The notes below the pieces were generated by a model, which did not search any database, was not told where the DNA came from, and saw only the letters and a program-made list of their open reading frames with translations. The translations under genes were made by a program, and so were the position numbers. From Hydractinia symbiolongicarpus (Eukaryota; Cnidaria; Hydrozoa; Anthoathecata; Hydractiniidae), in contig NC_079880.1 of assembly GCF_029227915.1 (NCBI RefSeq), positions 2,296,001-2,360,000 on the forward strand: 64,000 nt of DNA, read 5' to 3'. Positions 8,896-23,800 of the stretch are shown piece after piece (the stretch's first letter is position 1; the number at the start of each line of letters is the position of its first letter).

Positions 8896-10203
8896 CCCGT
8901 ATAGTCGAATGTATACAAAGAAAGTACCCAGGGAGTAAACTCATTTCCCGAACGATTTTTTAAATTTTTTTTTCACCACTAAAACGCATGAGACTTGTAG
9001 TTTTCAAAAATGTTTTCATTTTTGATGAGACGCTTAATGAAAGAGGTTTAATCGCCGGAAAACGAAAACCCGCGATTTCCCGTAAATCCCGGGCTTGGCC
9101 CGTATAGTCGAATGTATACAAAGAAAGTACCCTGTGAGTAAACTCATTTCCAGAACGAATTTTTAAATTATTTTTTCACCACTAAAACGCATAAGACTTG
9201 TAGTTTTTAAAAATGTTTTCATTTTTGATGAGACGCTGAATAAAAGAAGTTTAATCGCCGGCAAACGAAAACCCGCGATTTCCCGTAAATCCCGGCTTGG
9301 CCCGTATAGTCAAAAGTATACAAAGAAAGTACCCAGGGAGTAAACTCATTTCCCGAACGATTTTTTAAATTATTTTTTCACCACTAAAACGCATGAGACT
9401 TGTAGTTTTCAAAAATGTTTTCATTTTTGATGAGACGCTGAATAAAAGAAGTTTAATCGCCGGCAAACGAAAACTGCCATTTCCCGTAAACCCCGGACTC
9501 GGCCCGTATAGTCAAAAGTATACAAAGAAAGTACCCTGTGAGTAAACTCATTTCCAGAACGATTCTTTAAATTATTTTTTCACCACTAAAACGCATAAGA
9601 CTTGTAGTTTTTAAAAATGTTTTCATTTTTGATGAGACGCTGAATAAAAGAAGTTTAATCGCCGGCAAACGAAAACCCGCAATTTCCCGTAAATCCCGGG
9701 CTTGGCCCGTATAGTCAAAAGTATACAAAGAAAGTACCCAGGAAGTAAACTCATTTTCCGAACGATTTTTTAAATTATTTTTTCACCACTAAAACGCATG
9801 AGACTTGTAGTTTTCAAAAATGTTTTCATTTTTGATGAGACGCTGAATAAAAGAAGTTTAATCGCCGGCAAACGAAAACCGCCATTTCCCGTAAACCCCG
9901 GACTCGGCCCGTATAGTCAAAAGTATACAAAGAAAGTACCCTGTGAGTAAACTCATTTCCAGAACGATTTTTTAAATTATTTTTTCACCACTAAAACGCA
10001 TAAGACTTGTAGTTTTTAAAAATGTTTTCATTTTTGATGAGACGCTGAATAAAAGAAGTTTAATCGCCGGCAAACGAAAACCCGCGATTTCCCGTAAATC
10101 CCGGCTTGGCCCGTATAGTCAAAAGTATACAAAGAAAGTACCCAGGGAGTAAACTCACTTCCCGAACGATTTTTTAAATTATTTTTTCACCACTAAAACG
10201 CAT

Positions 10204-11825
10204 GAGACTTGTAGTTTTCAAAAATGTTTTCATTTTTGATGAGACGCTGAATAAAAGAAGTTTAATCGCCGGCAAACGAAAACCCGCAATTTCCCGTAAA
10301 TCCCGGGCTTGGCCCGTATAGTCAAAAGTATACAAAGAAAGTACCCAGGGAGTAAACTCATTTCTCGAACGATTTTTTATATTATCTTTTTACCACTAAA
10401 CGCATGAGACTTGTAGTTTTCAAAAATATTTTCATATTTAATGGGACGCTGAATAAAAGAAGTTTAATCGCCGGCAAACGAAAATCCGCGATTTCCCGTA
10501 AATCCCGGACTCGGCCCGTATAGTCAAAATTATACAAAGAAAGTACCCAGGGAGTGAACTCATTTCCCGAACGATTTTTTAAATTATTTTTTCACCACTA
10601 AAACGCATGAGACTTGTAGTTTTCAAAAATGTTTTCATATTTGATGAGAAGCTTAATGAAAGAGGTTTAATCGCCGGCAAACGAAATCCCGCGTTTTCCC
10701 GTAAATCCGGGGCTTGGCCCGTATAGTCGAATGTATACAAAGAAAGTACCCAGGGAGTAAACTCATTTCCCGAACGATTTTTTAAATTTTTTTTTCACCA
10801 CTAAAACGCATGAGACTTGTAGTTTTTAAAAATGTTTTCATTTTTGATGAGACGCTGAATAAAAGAAGTTTAATCGCCGGCAAACGAAAATTCGCGATTT
10901 CCCGTAAATCCCAGGCTTGGCCCGTATAGTCAAAAGTATACAAAGAAAGTACCCTGTGAGTAAACTCATTTCCACAACGATTTATTAAATTATTTTTTCA
11001 CCACTAAAACGCATGAGACTTGTAGTTTTCAAAAATGTTTTCATTTTTGATGAGACGCTGAATAAAAGAAGTTTAATCGCCGGCAAACGAAAACCCGCAA
11101 TTTCCCGTAAATCCCGGGCTTGGCCCGTATAGTCAAAAGTATACAAAGAAAGTACCCAGGGAGTAAACTCATTTCTCGAACGATTTTTTATATTATCTTT
11201 TTACCACTAAACGCATGAGACTTGTAGTTTTCAAAAATATTTTCATATTTAATGGGACGCTGAATAAAAGAAGTTTAATCGCCGGCAAACGAAAATCCGC
11301 GATTTCCCGTAAATCCCGGACTCGGCCCGTATAGTCAAAATTATACAAAGAAAGTACCCAGGGAGTGAACTCATTTCCCGAACGATTTTTTAAATTATTT
11401 TTTCACCACTAAAACGCATGAGACTTGTAGTTTTCAAAAATGTTTTCATTTTTGATGAGAAGCTTAATGAAAGAGGTTTAATCGCCGGCAAACGAAATCC
11501 CGCGTTTTCCCGTAAATCCGGGGCTTGGCCCGTATAGTCGAATGTATACAAAGAAAGTACCCAGGGAGTAAACTCATTTCCCGAACGATTTTTTAAATTT
11601 TTTTTTCACCACTAAAACGCATGAGACTTGTAGTTTTTAAAAATGTTTTCATTTTTGATGAGACGCTGAATAAAAGAAGTTTAATCGCCGGCAAACGAAA
11701 ATTCGCGATTTCCCGTAAATCCCAGGCTTGGCCCGTATAGTCAAAAGTATACAAAGAAAGTACCCTGTGAGTAAACTCATTTCCACAACGATTTATTAAA
11801 TTATTTTTTCACCACTAAAACGCAT
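10204..11825 (+). repeat. Tandem HOR duplication: 4 monomers, 811 bp, two copies
   Basis: Copy 1 is 10204-11014 and copy 2 is 11015-11825. Both run C-D-E and then a unit with AATCCCAGGCTTGG and the rare TTTCCACAACG followed by ATTTATTAAATTA (about 10971 and 11782). The rare spellings TTTCTCGAACG, CATATTTAATGGG and GGGAGTGAAC are shared. One difference is CATATTTGATGAGAAG near 10638 against CATTTTTGATGAGAAG in copy 2. The phase ends with GCATAAG after copy 2 where copy 1 has GCATGAG. Confidence 0.87.
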
Positions 11826-12636
11826 AAGACTTGTAGTTTTCAAAAATGTTTTCATTTTTGATGAGACGCTGAATAAAAGAAGTTTAATCGCCGGCAAACG
11901 AAAACCGCCATTTCCCGTAAACCCCGGACTCGGCCCGTATAGTCAAAAGTATACAAAGAAAGTACCCTGTGAGTAAACTCATTTCCAGAACGATTTTTTA
12001 AATTATTTTTTCACCACTAAAACGCATGAGACTTGTAGTTTTCAAAAATGTTTTCATTTTTGATGAGACGCTAAATAAAAGAAGTTTAATCGCCGGCAAA
12101 CGAAAACCCGCGATTTCCCGTAAATCCTGGACTCAGCCCGTATAGTCAAAAGTATACAAAGAAAGTACCCAGGGAGTAAACTCATTTCCCAAACGATTTT
12201 TTAAATTATTATTTCACCACTAAAACGCATGAGACTTGTAGTTCTCAAGAATGTTTTCATTTTTGATGAGACGCTGAATAAAAGCAGTATAATCGCCGGC
12301 AAACGAAAACCCGCGATTTCCCGTAAATCCCGGGCTTGGCACGTATAGTCGAATGTATACAAAGAAAGTACCCTGCGAGTAAACTCATTTCCAGAACGAT
12401 TTTTTAAATTATTTTTTCACCACTAAAACGCATAAGACTTGTAGTTTTTAAAAATGTTTTCATTTTTGATGAGACGCTGAATAAAAGAAGTTTAATCGCC
12501 GGCAAACGAAAATTCGCGATTTCCCGTAAATCCCGGACTCGGCCCGTTTAGTCAAAATTATACAAAGAAAGTACCCAGGGAGTAAACTCATTTCCCGAAG
12601 GATTTTTTAAATTATTTTTTCACCACTAAAACGCAT

Positions 12637-15600
12637 GAGACTTGTAGTTTTCAAAAATGTTTTCATTTTTGGTGAGAAGCTTAATGAAAGAGGTTTAATC
12701 GCCGGCAAACGAAATCCCGTAAATCCGGGGTTCGGCCCGTATAGTCGAATGTATACAAAGAAAGTACCCAGGGAGTGAACTCATTTCCCGAACGATTTTT
12801 TAAATTTTTTTTTCACCACTAAAACGCATGAGACTTGTAGTTTTCAAAAATGTTTTTATTTTTGATGAGACGCTTAATAAAAGAGGATTAATCGCCGGAA
12901 AACGAAAACCCGCGATTTCCCGTAAATCCCGGGCTTGGCCCGTATAGTCGAATGTATACAAAGAAAGTACCCTGTGAGTAAACTCATTTCCAGAACGATT
13001 TTTTAAATTATTTTTTCACCACTAAAACGCATAAGACTTGTAGTTTTTAAAAATGTTTTCATTTTTGATGAGACGCTGAATAAAAGAAGTTTAATCGCCG
13101 GCAAACGAAAACCCGCGATTTCCCGTAAATCCCGGCTTGGCCCGTAAAGTCAAAAGTATACAAAGAAAGTACCCAGGGAGTAAACTCATTTCCCGAACGA
13201 TTTTTTAAATTATTTTTTCACCACTAAAACGCATGAGACTTGTAGTTTTCAAAAATGTTTTCATTTTTGATGAGACGCTGAATAAAAGAAGTTTAATCGC
13301 CGGCAAACGAAAACCCGCGATTTCCCGTAAATCCCGGGCTTGGCACGTATAGTCGAATGTATACAAAGAAAGTACCCTGTGAGTAAACTCATTTCCAGAA
13401 CGATTTTTTAAATTATTTTTTCACCACTAAAACGCATAAGACTTGTAGTTTTTAAAAATGTTTTCATTTTTGATGAGACGCTGAATAAAAGAAGTTTAAT
13501 CGCCGGCAAACGAAAATTCGCGATTTCCCGTAAATCCCGGACTCGGCCCGTTTAGTCAAAATTATACAAAGAAAGTACCCAGGGAGTAAACTCGTTTCCC
13601 GAAAGATTTTTTAAATTATTTTTTCACCACTAAAACGCATGAGACTTGTAGTTTTCAAAAATGTTTTCATTTTTGGTGAGAAGCTTAATGAAAGAGGTTT
13701 AATCGCCGGCAAACGAAATCCCGTAAATCCGGGGCTTGGCCCGTATAGTCGAATGTATACAAAGAAAGTACCCAGGGAGTAAATTCATTTCCCGAACGAT
13801 TTTTTAAATTTTTTTTTCACCACTAAAACGCATGAGACTTGTAGTTTTCAAAAGTGTTTTCATTTTTGATGAGACGCTTAATAAAAGAGGTTTAATCGCC
13901 GGAAAACGAAAACCCGCGATTTCCCGTAAATCCCGGGCTTGGCCCGTATAGTCAAATGTATACAAAGAAAGTACCCTGTGAGTAAACTCATTTCCAGAAC
14001 GATTTTTTAAATTATTTTTTCACCACTAAGACGCATAAGACTTGTAGTTTTTAAAAATGTTTTTATTTTTGATGAGACGCTGAATAAAAGAAGTTTAATC
14101 GCCGGCAAACGAAAACCCGCGATTTCCCGTAAATCCCGGCTTGGCCCGTATAGTCAAAAGTATACAAAGAAAGTACCCAGGGAGTAAACTCATTTCCCGA
14201 ACGATATTTTAAATTATTTTTTCACCACTAAAACGCATGAGACTTGTAGTTTTCAAAAATGTTTTCATTTTTGATGAGACGCTGAATAAAAGAAGTTTAA
14301 TCGCCGGCAAACGAAAACCGCCATTTCCCGTAAACCCCGGACTCGGCCCGTATAGTCAAAAGTATACAAAGAAAGTACCCTGTGAGTAAACTCATTTCCA
14401 GAACGATTTTTTAAATTATTTTTTCACCACTAAAACGCATAAGACTTGTAGTTTTTAAAAATGTTTTCATTTTTGATGAGACGCTGAATAAAAGAAGTTT
14501 AATCGCCGGCAAACGAAAACCGCCATTTCCCGTAAACCCCGGACTCGGCCCGTATAGTCAAAAGTATACAAAGAAAGTACCCTGTGAGTAAACTCATTTC
14601 CAGAACGATTTTTTAAATTATTTTTTCACCACTAAAACGCATAAGACTTGTAGTTTTCAAAAATGTTTTCATTTTTGATGAGACGCTGAATAAAAGAAGT
14701 TTAATCGCCGGCAAACGAAAACCCGCAATTTCCCGTAAATCCCGGGCTTGGCCCGTATAGTCAAAAGTATACAAAGAAAGTACCCAGGGAGTAAACTCAT
14801 TTCCAGAACGATTTTTTATATTATCTTTTCACCACTAAAACGCATAAGACTTGTAGTTTTTAAAAATGTTTTCATTTTTGATGAGACGCTGAATAAAAGA
14901 AGTTTAATCGCCGGCAAACGAAAACCCGCGATTTCCCGTAAATCCCGGCTTGGCCCGTATAGTCAAAAGTATACAAAGAAAGTACCCTGTGAGTAAACTC
15001 ACTTCCCGAACGATTTTTTAAATTATTTTTTCACCACTAAAACGCATGAGACTTGTAGTTTTCAAAAATGTTTTCATTTTTGATGAGACGCTGAATAAAA
15101 GAAGTTTGATCGCCGGCAAACGAAAACCCGCAATTTCCCGTAAATCCCGGGCTTGGCCCGTATAGTCAAAAGTATACAAAGAAAGTACCCAGGGAGTAAA
15201 CTCATTTCCCGAAAGATTTTTTAAATTATTTTTTCACCACTAAAACGCATGAGACTTGTAGTTTTCAAAAATGTTTTCATTTTTGGTGAGAAGCTTAATG
15301 AAAGAGGTTTAATCGCCGGCAAACGAAATCCCGTAAATCCGGGGTTCGGCCCGTATAGTCGAATGTATACAAAGAAAGTACCCAGGGAGTAAACTCATTT
15401 CCCGAACGATTTTTTAAATTTTTTTTTCACCACTAAAACGCATGAGACTTGTAGTTTTCAAAAATGTTTTTATTTTTGATGAGACGCTTAATAAAAGAGG
15501 ATTAATCGCCGGAAAACGAAAACCCGCGATTTCCCGTAAATCCCGGGCTTGGCCCGTATAGTCGAATGTATACAAAGAAAGTACCCTGTGAGTAAACTCA

Positions 15601-17864
15601 TTTCCAGAACGATTTTTTAAATTATTTTTTCACCACTAAAACGCATAAGACTTGTAGTTTTTAAAAATGTTTTCATTTTTGATGAGACGCTGAATAAAAG
15701 AAGTTTAATCGCCGGCAAACGAAAACCCGCGATTTCCCGTAAATCCCGGCTTGGCCCGTAAAGTCAAAAGTATACAAAGAAAGTACCCAGGGAGTAAACT
15801 CATTTCCCGAACGATTTTTTAAATTATTTTTTCACCACTAAAACGCATGAGACTTGTAGTTTTCAAAAATGTTTTCATTTTTGATGAGACGCTGAATAAA
15901 AGAAGTTTAATCGCCGGCAAACGAAAACCCGCGATTTCCCGTAAATCCCGGGCTTGGCACGTATAGTCGAATGTATACAAAGAAAGTACCCTGTGAGTAA
16001 ACTCATTTCCAGAACGATTTTTTAAATTATTTTTTCACCACTAAAACGCATAAGACTTGTAGTTTTTAAAAATGTTTTCATTTTTGATGAGACGCTGAAT
16101 AAAAGAAGTTTAATCGCCGGCAAACGAAAATTCGCGATTTCCCGTAAATCCCGGACTCGGCCCGTTTAGTCAAAATTATACAAAGAAAGTACCCAGGGAG
16201 TAAACTCATTTCCCGAAAGATTTTTTAAATTATTTTTTCACCACTAAAACGCATGAGACTTGTAGTTTTCAAAAATGTTTTCATTTTTGGTGAGAAGCTT
16301 AATGAAAGAGGTTTAATCGCCGGCAAACGAAATCCCGTAAATCCGGGGCTTGGCCCGTATAGTCGAATGTATACAAAGAAAGTACCCAGGGAGTAAATTC
16401 ATTTCCCGAACGATTTTTTAAATTTTTTTTTCACCACTAAAACGCATGAGACTTGTAGTTTTCAAAAGTGTTTTCATTTTTGATGAGACGCTTAATAAAA
16501 GAGGTTTAATCGCCGGAAAACGAAAACCCGCGATTTCCCGTAAATCCCGGGCTTGGCCCGTATAGTCAAATGTATACAAAGAAAGTACCCTGTGAGTAAA
16601 CTCATTTCCAGAACGATTTTTTAAATTATTTTTTCACCACTAAGACGCATAAGACTTGTAGTTTTTAAAAATGTTTTTATTTTTGATGAGACGCTGAATA
16701 AAAGAAGTTTAATCGCCGGCAAACGAAAACCCGCGATTTCCCGTAAATCCCGGCTTGGCCCGTATAGTCAAAAGTATACAAAGAAAGTACCCAGGGAGTA
16801 AACTCATTTCCCGAACGATATTTTAAATTATTTTTTCACCACTAAAACGCATGAGACTTGTAGTTTTCAAAAATGTTTTCATTTTTGATGAGACGCTGAA
16901 TAAAAGAAGTTTAATCGCCGGCAAACGAAAACCGCCATTTCCCGTAAACCCCGGACTCGGCCCGTATAGTCAAAAGTATACAAAGAAAGTACCCTGTGAG
17001 TAAACTCATTTCCAGAACGATTTTTTAAATTATTTTTTCACCACTAAAACGCATAAGACTTGTAGTTTTTAAAAATGTTTTCATTTTTGATGAGACGCTG
17101 AATAAAAGAAGTTTAATCGCCGGCAAACGAAAACCGCCATTTCCCGTAAACCCCGGACTCGGCCCGTATAGTCAAAAGTATACAAAGAAAGTACCCTGTG
17201 AGTAAACTCATTTCCAGAACGATTTTTTAAATTATTTTTTCACCACTAAAACGCATAAGACTTGTAGTTTTCAAAAATGTTTTCATTTTTGATGAGACGC
17301 TGAATAAAAGAAGTTTAATCGCCGGCAAACGAAAACCCGCAATTTCCCGTAAATCCCGGGCTTGGCCCGTATAGTCAAAAGTATACAAAGAAAGTACCCA
17401 GGGAGTAAACTCATTTCCAGAACGATTTTTTATATTATCTTTTCACCACTAAAACGCATAAGACTTGTAGTTTTTAAAAATGTTTTCATTTTTGATGAGA
17501 CGCTGAATAAAAGAAGTTTAATCGCCGGCAAACGAAAACCCGCGATTTCCCGTAAATCCCGGCTTGGCCCGTATAGTCAAAAGTATACAAAGAAAGTACC
17601 CTGTGAGTAAACTCACTTCCCGAACGATTTTTTAAATTATTTTTTCACCACTAAAACGAATGAGACTTGTAGTTTTCAAAAATGTTTTCATTTTTGATGA
17701 GACGCTGAATAAAAGAAGTTTGATCGCCGGCAAACGAAAACCCGCAATTTCCCGTAAATCCCGGGCTTGGCCCGTATAGTCAAAAGTATACAAAGAAAGT
17801 ACCCAGGGAGTAAACTCATTTCCCGAACGATTTTTTAAATTATTTTTTCACCACTAAAACGCAT
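12637..17864 (+). repeat. Tandem HOR duplication: 13 monomers, 2614 bp, two copies
   Basis: Copy 1 is 12637-15250 and copy 2 is 15251-17864. Rare variants recur at exactly +2614: AAGAGGATTAATCG (12881/15495), CCCGTAAAGTC (13141/15755), CAAAAGTGTTTTC, CACTAAGACGCATAAG, CGATATTTTAAATT and GAAGTTTGATCGCC. Two units per copy carry the 10 bp deletion of subtype E', which brings the mean below 202. Few differences were seen, such as GGGAGTGAAC near 12776 against GGGAGTAAAC, and ACGCATGAG against ACGAATGAG near 17656. Confidence 0.88.
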
Positions 17865-20800
17865 GAGACTTGTAGTTTTCAAAAATGTTTTCATTTTTGA
17901 TGAGACGCTGAATAAAAGAAGTTTAATCGCCGGCAAACGAAAACCGCCATTTCCCGTAAACCCCGGACTCGGCCCGTATAGTCAAAAGTATACAAAGAAA
18001 GTACCCTGTGAGTAAACTCATTTCCAGAACGATTTTTTAAATTATTTTTTCACCACTAAAACGCATGAGACTTGTAGTTTTTAAACATGTTTTCATTTTT
18101 GATGAGACGCTGAATAAAAGAAGTTTAATCGCCGGCAAACGAAAACCCGCAATTTCCCGTAAATCCCGGGCTTGGCCCGTATAGTCAAAAGTATACAAAG
18201 AAAGTACCCAGGGAGTAAACTCATTTCCAGAACGATTTTTTATATTATCTTTTCACCACTAAAACGCATAAGACTTGTAGTTTTTAAAAATGTTTTCATT
18301 TTTGATGAGACGCTGAATAAAAGAAGTTTAATCGCCGGCAAACGAAAACCCGCGATTTCCCGTAAATCCCGGCTTGGCCCGTATAGTCAAAAGTATACAA
18401 AGAAAGTACACAGGGAGTAAACTCATTTCCCAAACGATTTTTTAAATTATTTTTTCACCACTAAAACGCATGAGACTTGTAGTTTTCAAAAATGTTTTCA
18501 TTTTTGATGAGACGCTGAATAAAAGAAGTTTAGTCGCCGACAAACGAAATCCCGCGATTTCCCGTAAATCCTGGACTCAGCCCGTATAGTCAAAAGTATA
18601 CAAAGAAAGTACCCAGGGAGTCAACTCATTTCCCAAACGATTTTTTTAATTATTATTTCACCACTAAAACGCATGAGACTTGTAGTTCTCAAGAATGTTT
18701 TCATTTTTGATGAGACGCTGAATAAAAGCAGTATCATCGCCGGCAAACGAAAACCCGCGATTTCCCGTAAATCCCGGGCTTGGCACGTATAGTCGAATGT
18801 ATACAAAGAAAGTGCCCTGTGAGTAAACTCATTTCCAGAACGATTTTTTAAATTATTTTTTCACCACTAGAACGCATAAGACTTGTAGTTTTTAAAAATG
18901 TTTTCATTTTTGATGAGACGCTGAATAAAAGAAGTTTAATCGCCGGCAAACAAAAACCCGCGATTTCCCGTAAATCCCGGCTTAACACGTATAGTCTAAA
19001 GTATACAAAGAAATTACCCAGAAAGTAAACTCATTTCCCGAACGAGTTTTTAAATTATTTTTTCACCACTAAAACGCATGAGACTTGTAGTTTTCAAAAA
19101 TGTTTTCATTTTTGATGAGACGCTGAATAAAAGAAGTTTAATCGCCGGCAAACGAAAACCGCCATTTCCCGTAAACCCCAGACTCGGCCCGTATAGTCAA
19201 AAGTATACAAAGAAAGTACCCTGTGAGTAAACTCATTTCCAGAGCGATTTTTTAAGTTATTTTTTCACCACTAAAACGCATAAGACTTGTAGTTTTTAAA
19301 AATGTTTTCATTTTTGATGAGACGCTGAATAAAAGAAGTTTAATCGCCGGCAAACGAAAACCCGCGATTTCCCGTAAATCCCGGCTTGGCCCGTATAGTC
19401 AAAAGTATACAAAAAAAGTACCCAGGGAGTAAACTCACTTCCCGAACGATTTTTTAAATTATTTTTTCACCACTAAAACGCATGAGACTTGTAGTTTTCA
19501 AAAATGTTTTCATTTTTGATGAGACGCTGAATAAAAGAAGTTTAATCGCCGGCAAACGAAAACCCGCAATTTCCCGTAAATCCCGGGCTTGGCCCGTATA
19601 GTCAAAATTATACAAAGAAAGTACCCAGGGAGTAAACTCATTTCCCGAACGATTTTTTAAATTATTTTTTCACCACTAAAACGCATGAGACTTGTAGTTT
19701 TCAAAAATGTTTTCATTTTTGATGAGAAGCTTAATGAAAGAGGTTTAATCGCCGGCAAACGAAATCCCGCGTTTTCCCGTAAATCCGGGGCTTGGCCCGT
19801 ATAGTCGAATGTATACAAAGAAAGTACCCAGGGAGTAAACTCATTTCCCGAACGATTTTTTAAATTTTTTTTTCACCACTAAAACGCATGAGACTTGTAG
19901 TTTTCAAAAATGTTTTCATTTTTGATGAGACGCTTAATGAAAGAGGTTTAATCGCCGGAAAACGAAAACCCGCAATTTCCCGTAAATCCCAGGCTTGGCC
20001 CGTATAGTCGAATGTATACAAAGAAAGTACCCTGTGAGTAAACTCATTTCCAGAACGATTTTTTAAATTATTTTTTCACCACTAAAACGCATAAGACTTG
20101 TAGTTTTTAAAAATGTTTTCATTTTTGATGAGACGCTGAATAAAAGAAGTTTAATCGCCGGCAAACGAAAACCCGCGATTTCCCGTAAATCCCGGCTTGG
20201 CCCGTATAGTCAAAAGTATACAAAGAAAGTACCCAGGGAGTAAACTCATTTCCCGAACGATTTTTTAAATTATTTTTTCACCACTAAAACGCATGAGACT
20301 TGTAGTTTTCAAAAATGTTTTCATTTTTGATGAGACGCTGAATAAAAGAAGTTTAATCGCCGGCAAACGAAAACCGCCATTTCCCGTAAACCCCGGACTC
20401 GGCCCGTATAGTCAAAAGTATACAAAGAAAGTACCCTGTGAGTAAACTCATTTCCAGAACGATTTTTTAAATTATTTTTTCACCACTAAAACGCATAAGA
20501 GTTGTAGTTTTCAAAAATGTTTTCATTTTTGATGAGACGCTGAATAAAAGAAGTTTAGTCGCCGACAAACGAAATCCCGCGATTTCCCGTAAATCCTGGA
20601 CTCAGCCCGTATAGTCAAAAGTATACAAAGAAAGTACCCAGGGAGTCAACTCATTTCCCAAACGATTTTTTAAATTATTATTTCACCACTAAAACGCATG
20701 AGACTTGTAGTTCTCAAGAATGTTTTCATTTTTGATGAGACGCTGAATAAAAGCAGTATAATCGCCGGCAAACGAAAACCCGCGATTTCCCGTAAATCCC

Positions 20801-23800
20801 GGGCTTGGCACGTATAGTCGAATGTATACAAAGAAAGTACCCTGTGAGTAAACTCATTTCCAGAACGATTTTTTAAATTATTTTTTCACCACTAAAACGC
20901 ATAAGACTTGTAGTTTTTAAAAATGTTTTCATTTTTGATGAGACGCTGAATAAAAGAAGTTTAATCGCCGGCAAACAAAAACCCGCGATTTCCCGTAAAT
21001 CCCGGCTTGACCCGTATAGTCAAAAGTGTACAAAGAAATTACCCAGGAAGTAAACTCATTTCCCGAAGGATTTTTTAAATTATTTTTTCACCACTAAAAC
21101 GCATGAGACTTGTAGTTTTCAAAAATGTTTTCATTTTTGATGAGACGCTGAATAAAAGAAGTTTAATCGCCGGCAAACGAAAACCGCCATTTCCCGTAAA
21201 CCCCAGACTCGGCCCGTATAGTCAAAAGTATACAAAGAAAGTACCCTGTGAGTAAACTCATTTCCAGAGCGGTTTTTTAAATTATTTTTTCACCACTAAA
21301 ACGCATAAGACTTGTAGTTTTTAAAAATGTTTTCATTTTTGATGAGACGCTGAATAAAAGAAGTTTAATCGCCGGCAAACGAAAACCCGCGATTTCCCGT
21401 AAATCCCGGCTTGGCCCGTTTAGTCAAAAGTATACAAAAAAAGTACCCAGGGAGTAAACTCACTTCCCGAACGATTTTTTAAATTATTTTTTCACCACTA
21501 AAACGCATGAGACTTGTAGTTTTCAAAAATGTTTTCATTTTTGATGAGACGCTGAATAAAAGAAGTTTAATCGCCGGCAAACGAAAACCCGCAATTTCCC
21601 GTAAATCCCGGGCTTGGCCCGTATAGTCAAAATTATACAAAGAAAGTACCCAGGGAGTAAACTCATTTCCCGAACGATTTTTTAAATTATTTTTTCTCCA
21701 CTAAAACGCATGAGACTTGTAGTTTTTAAAAATGTTTTCATTTTTGATGAGAAGCTTAATGAAAGAGGTTTAATCGCCGGCAAACGAAATCCCGCGTTTT
21801 CCCGTAAATCCGGGGCTTGGCCCGTATAGTCAAATGTATACAAAGAAAGTACCCAGGGAGTAAACTCCTTTCCCGAACGATTTTTTAAATTTTTTTTTCA
21901 CCACTAAAACGCATGAGACTTGTAGTTTTTAAAAATGTTTTCATTTTTGATGAGACGCTGAATAAAAGAAGTTTAATCGCCGGCAAACGAAAATTCGCGA
22001 TTTCCCGTAAATCCCGGACTCGGCCCGTTTAGTCAAAATTATACAAAGAAAGTACCCAGGGAGTAAACTCATTTCCCGAAAGATTTTTTAAATTATTTTT
22101 TCACCACTAAAACGCATGAGACTTGTAGTTTTCAAAAATGTTTTCATTTTTGGTGAGAAGCTTAATGAAAGAGGTTTAATCGCCGGCAAACGAAATCCCG
22201 CGTTTTCCCGTAAATCCGGGGCTTGGCCCGTATAGTCGAATGTATACAAAGAAAGTACCCAGGGAGTAAACTCATTTCCCGAACGATTTTTTAAATTTTT
22301 TTTTCACCACTAAAACGCATGAGACTTGTAGTTTTTAAAAATGTTTTCATTTTTGATGAGACGCTGAATAAAAGAAGTTTAATCGCCGGCAAACGAAAAC
22401 CCGCGATTTCCCGTAAATCCCGGCTTGGCCCGTATAGTCAAAAGTATACAAAGAAAGTACCCAGGGAGTAAACTCATTTCCCGAACGATTTTTTAAATTA
22501 TTTTTTCACCACTAAAACGCATGAGACTTGTAGTTTTCAAAAATGTTTTCATTTTTGATGAGACGCTGAATAAAAGAAGTTTAATCGCCGGCAAACGAAA
22601 ACCGCCATTTACCGTAAACCCCGGACTCGGCCCGTATAGTCAAAAGTATACAAAGAAAGTACCCTGTGAGTAAACTCATTTCCAGAACGATTTTTTAAAT
22701 TATTTTTTCACCACTAAAACGCATAAGACTTGTAGTATTCAAAAATGTTTTTATTTTTGATGAGACGCTGAATAAAAGAAGTTTAATCGCCGGCAAACGA
22801 AAACCCGCAATTTCCCGTAAATCCCGGGCTTGGCCCGTATAGTCAAAAGTATACAAAGAAAGTACCCAGGGAGTAAACTCATTTCCCGAACGATTTTTTA
22901 TATTATCTTTTTACCACTAAACGCATGAGACTTGTAGTTTTCAAAAATATTTTCATATTTGATGGGACGCTGAATAAAAGAAGTTTAATCGCCGGCAAAC
23001 GAAAATCCGCGATTTCCCGTAAATCCCGGACTCGGCCCGTATAGTCAAAATTATACAAAGAAAGTACCCAGGGAGTAAACTCATTTCCCGAACGATTTTT
23101 TAAATTATTTTTTCACCACTAAAACGCATGAGACTTGTAGTTTTCAAAAATGTTTTCATTTTTGATGAGAAGCTTAATGAAAGAGGTTTAATCGCCGGCA
23201 AACGAAATCCCGCGTTTTCCCGTAAATCCGGGGCTTGGCCCGTATAGTCGAATGTATACAAAGAAAGTACCCAGGGAGTAAACTCATTTCCCGAACGATT
23301 TTTTAAATTTTTTTTCACCACTAAAACGCATGAGACTTGTAGTTTTCAAAAATGTTTTCATTTTTGATGAGACGCTTAATGAAAGAGGTTTAATCACCGG
23401 AAAACGAAAACCCGCGATTTCTCGTAAATCCCGGGCTTGGCCCGTATAGTCGAATGTATACAAAGAAAGTACCCTGTGAGTAAACTCATTTCCAGAACGA
23501 TTTTTTAAATTATTTTTTCACCACTAAAACGCATAAGACTTGCAGTTTTTAAAAATGTTTTTATTTTTGATGAGACGCTGAATAAAAGAAGTTTAATCGC
23601 CGGCAAACGAAAATCCGCGATTTCCCGTAAATTCCGGACTCGGCCCGTATAGTCAAAATTATACAAAGAAAGTACCCAAGGAGTAAACTCATTTCCCGAA
23701 CGATTTTTTAAATTATTTTTTCACCACTAAAACGCATGAGACTTGTAGTTTTCAAAAATGTTTTCATTTTTGATGAGAAGCTTAATGAAAGAGGTTTAAT

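Noticed and set aside
12729-12741. Possible RNA polymerase III B box at GGGGTTCGGCCCG (also about 15341)
   Set aside because: It departs from the consensus at the key A position, has no A box at a suitable distance, and is a one-base variant seen in only two units that are duplicates of each other.
14748-14996. Plus-strand 82-residue open frames (also 17362 and 18172) and 65-residue frames at 62494 and 63508
   Set aside because: These are satellite sequence in another frame. Their repetition matches the 2614 bp and 1014 bp HOR duplications, not gene copies.
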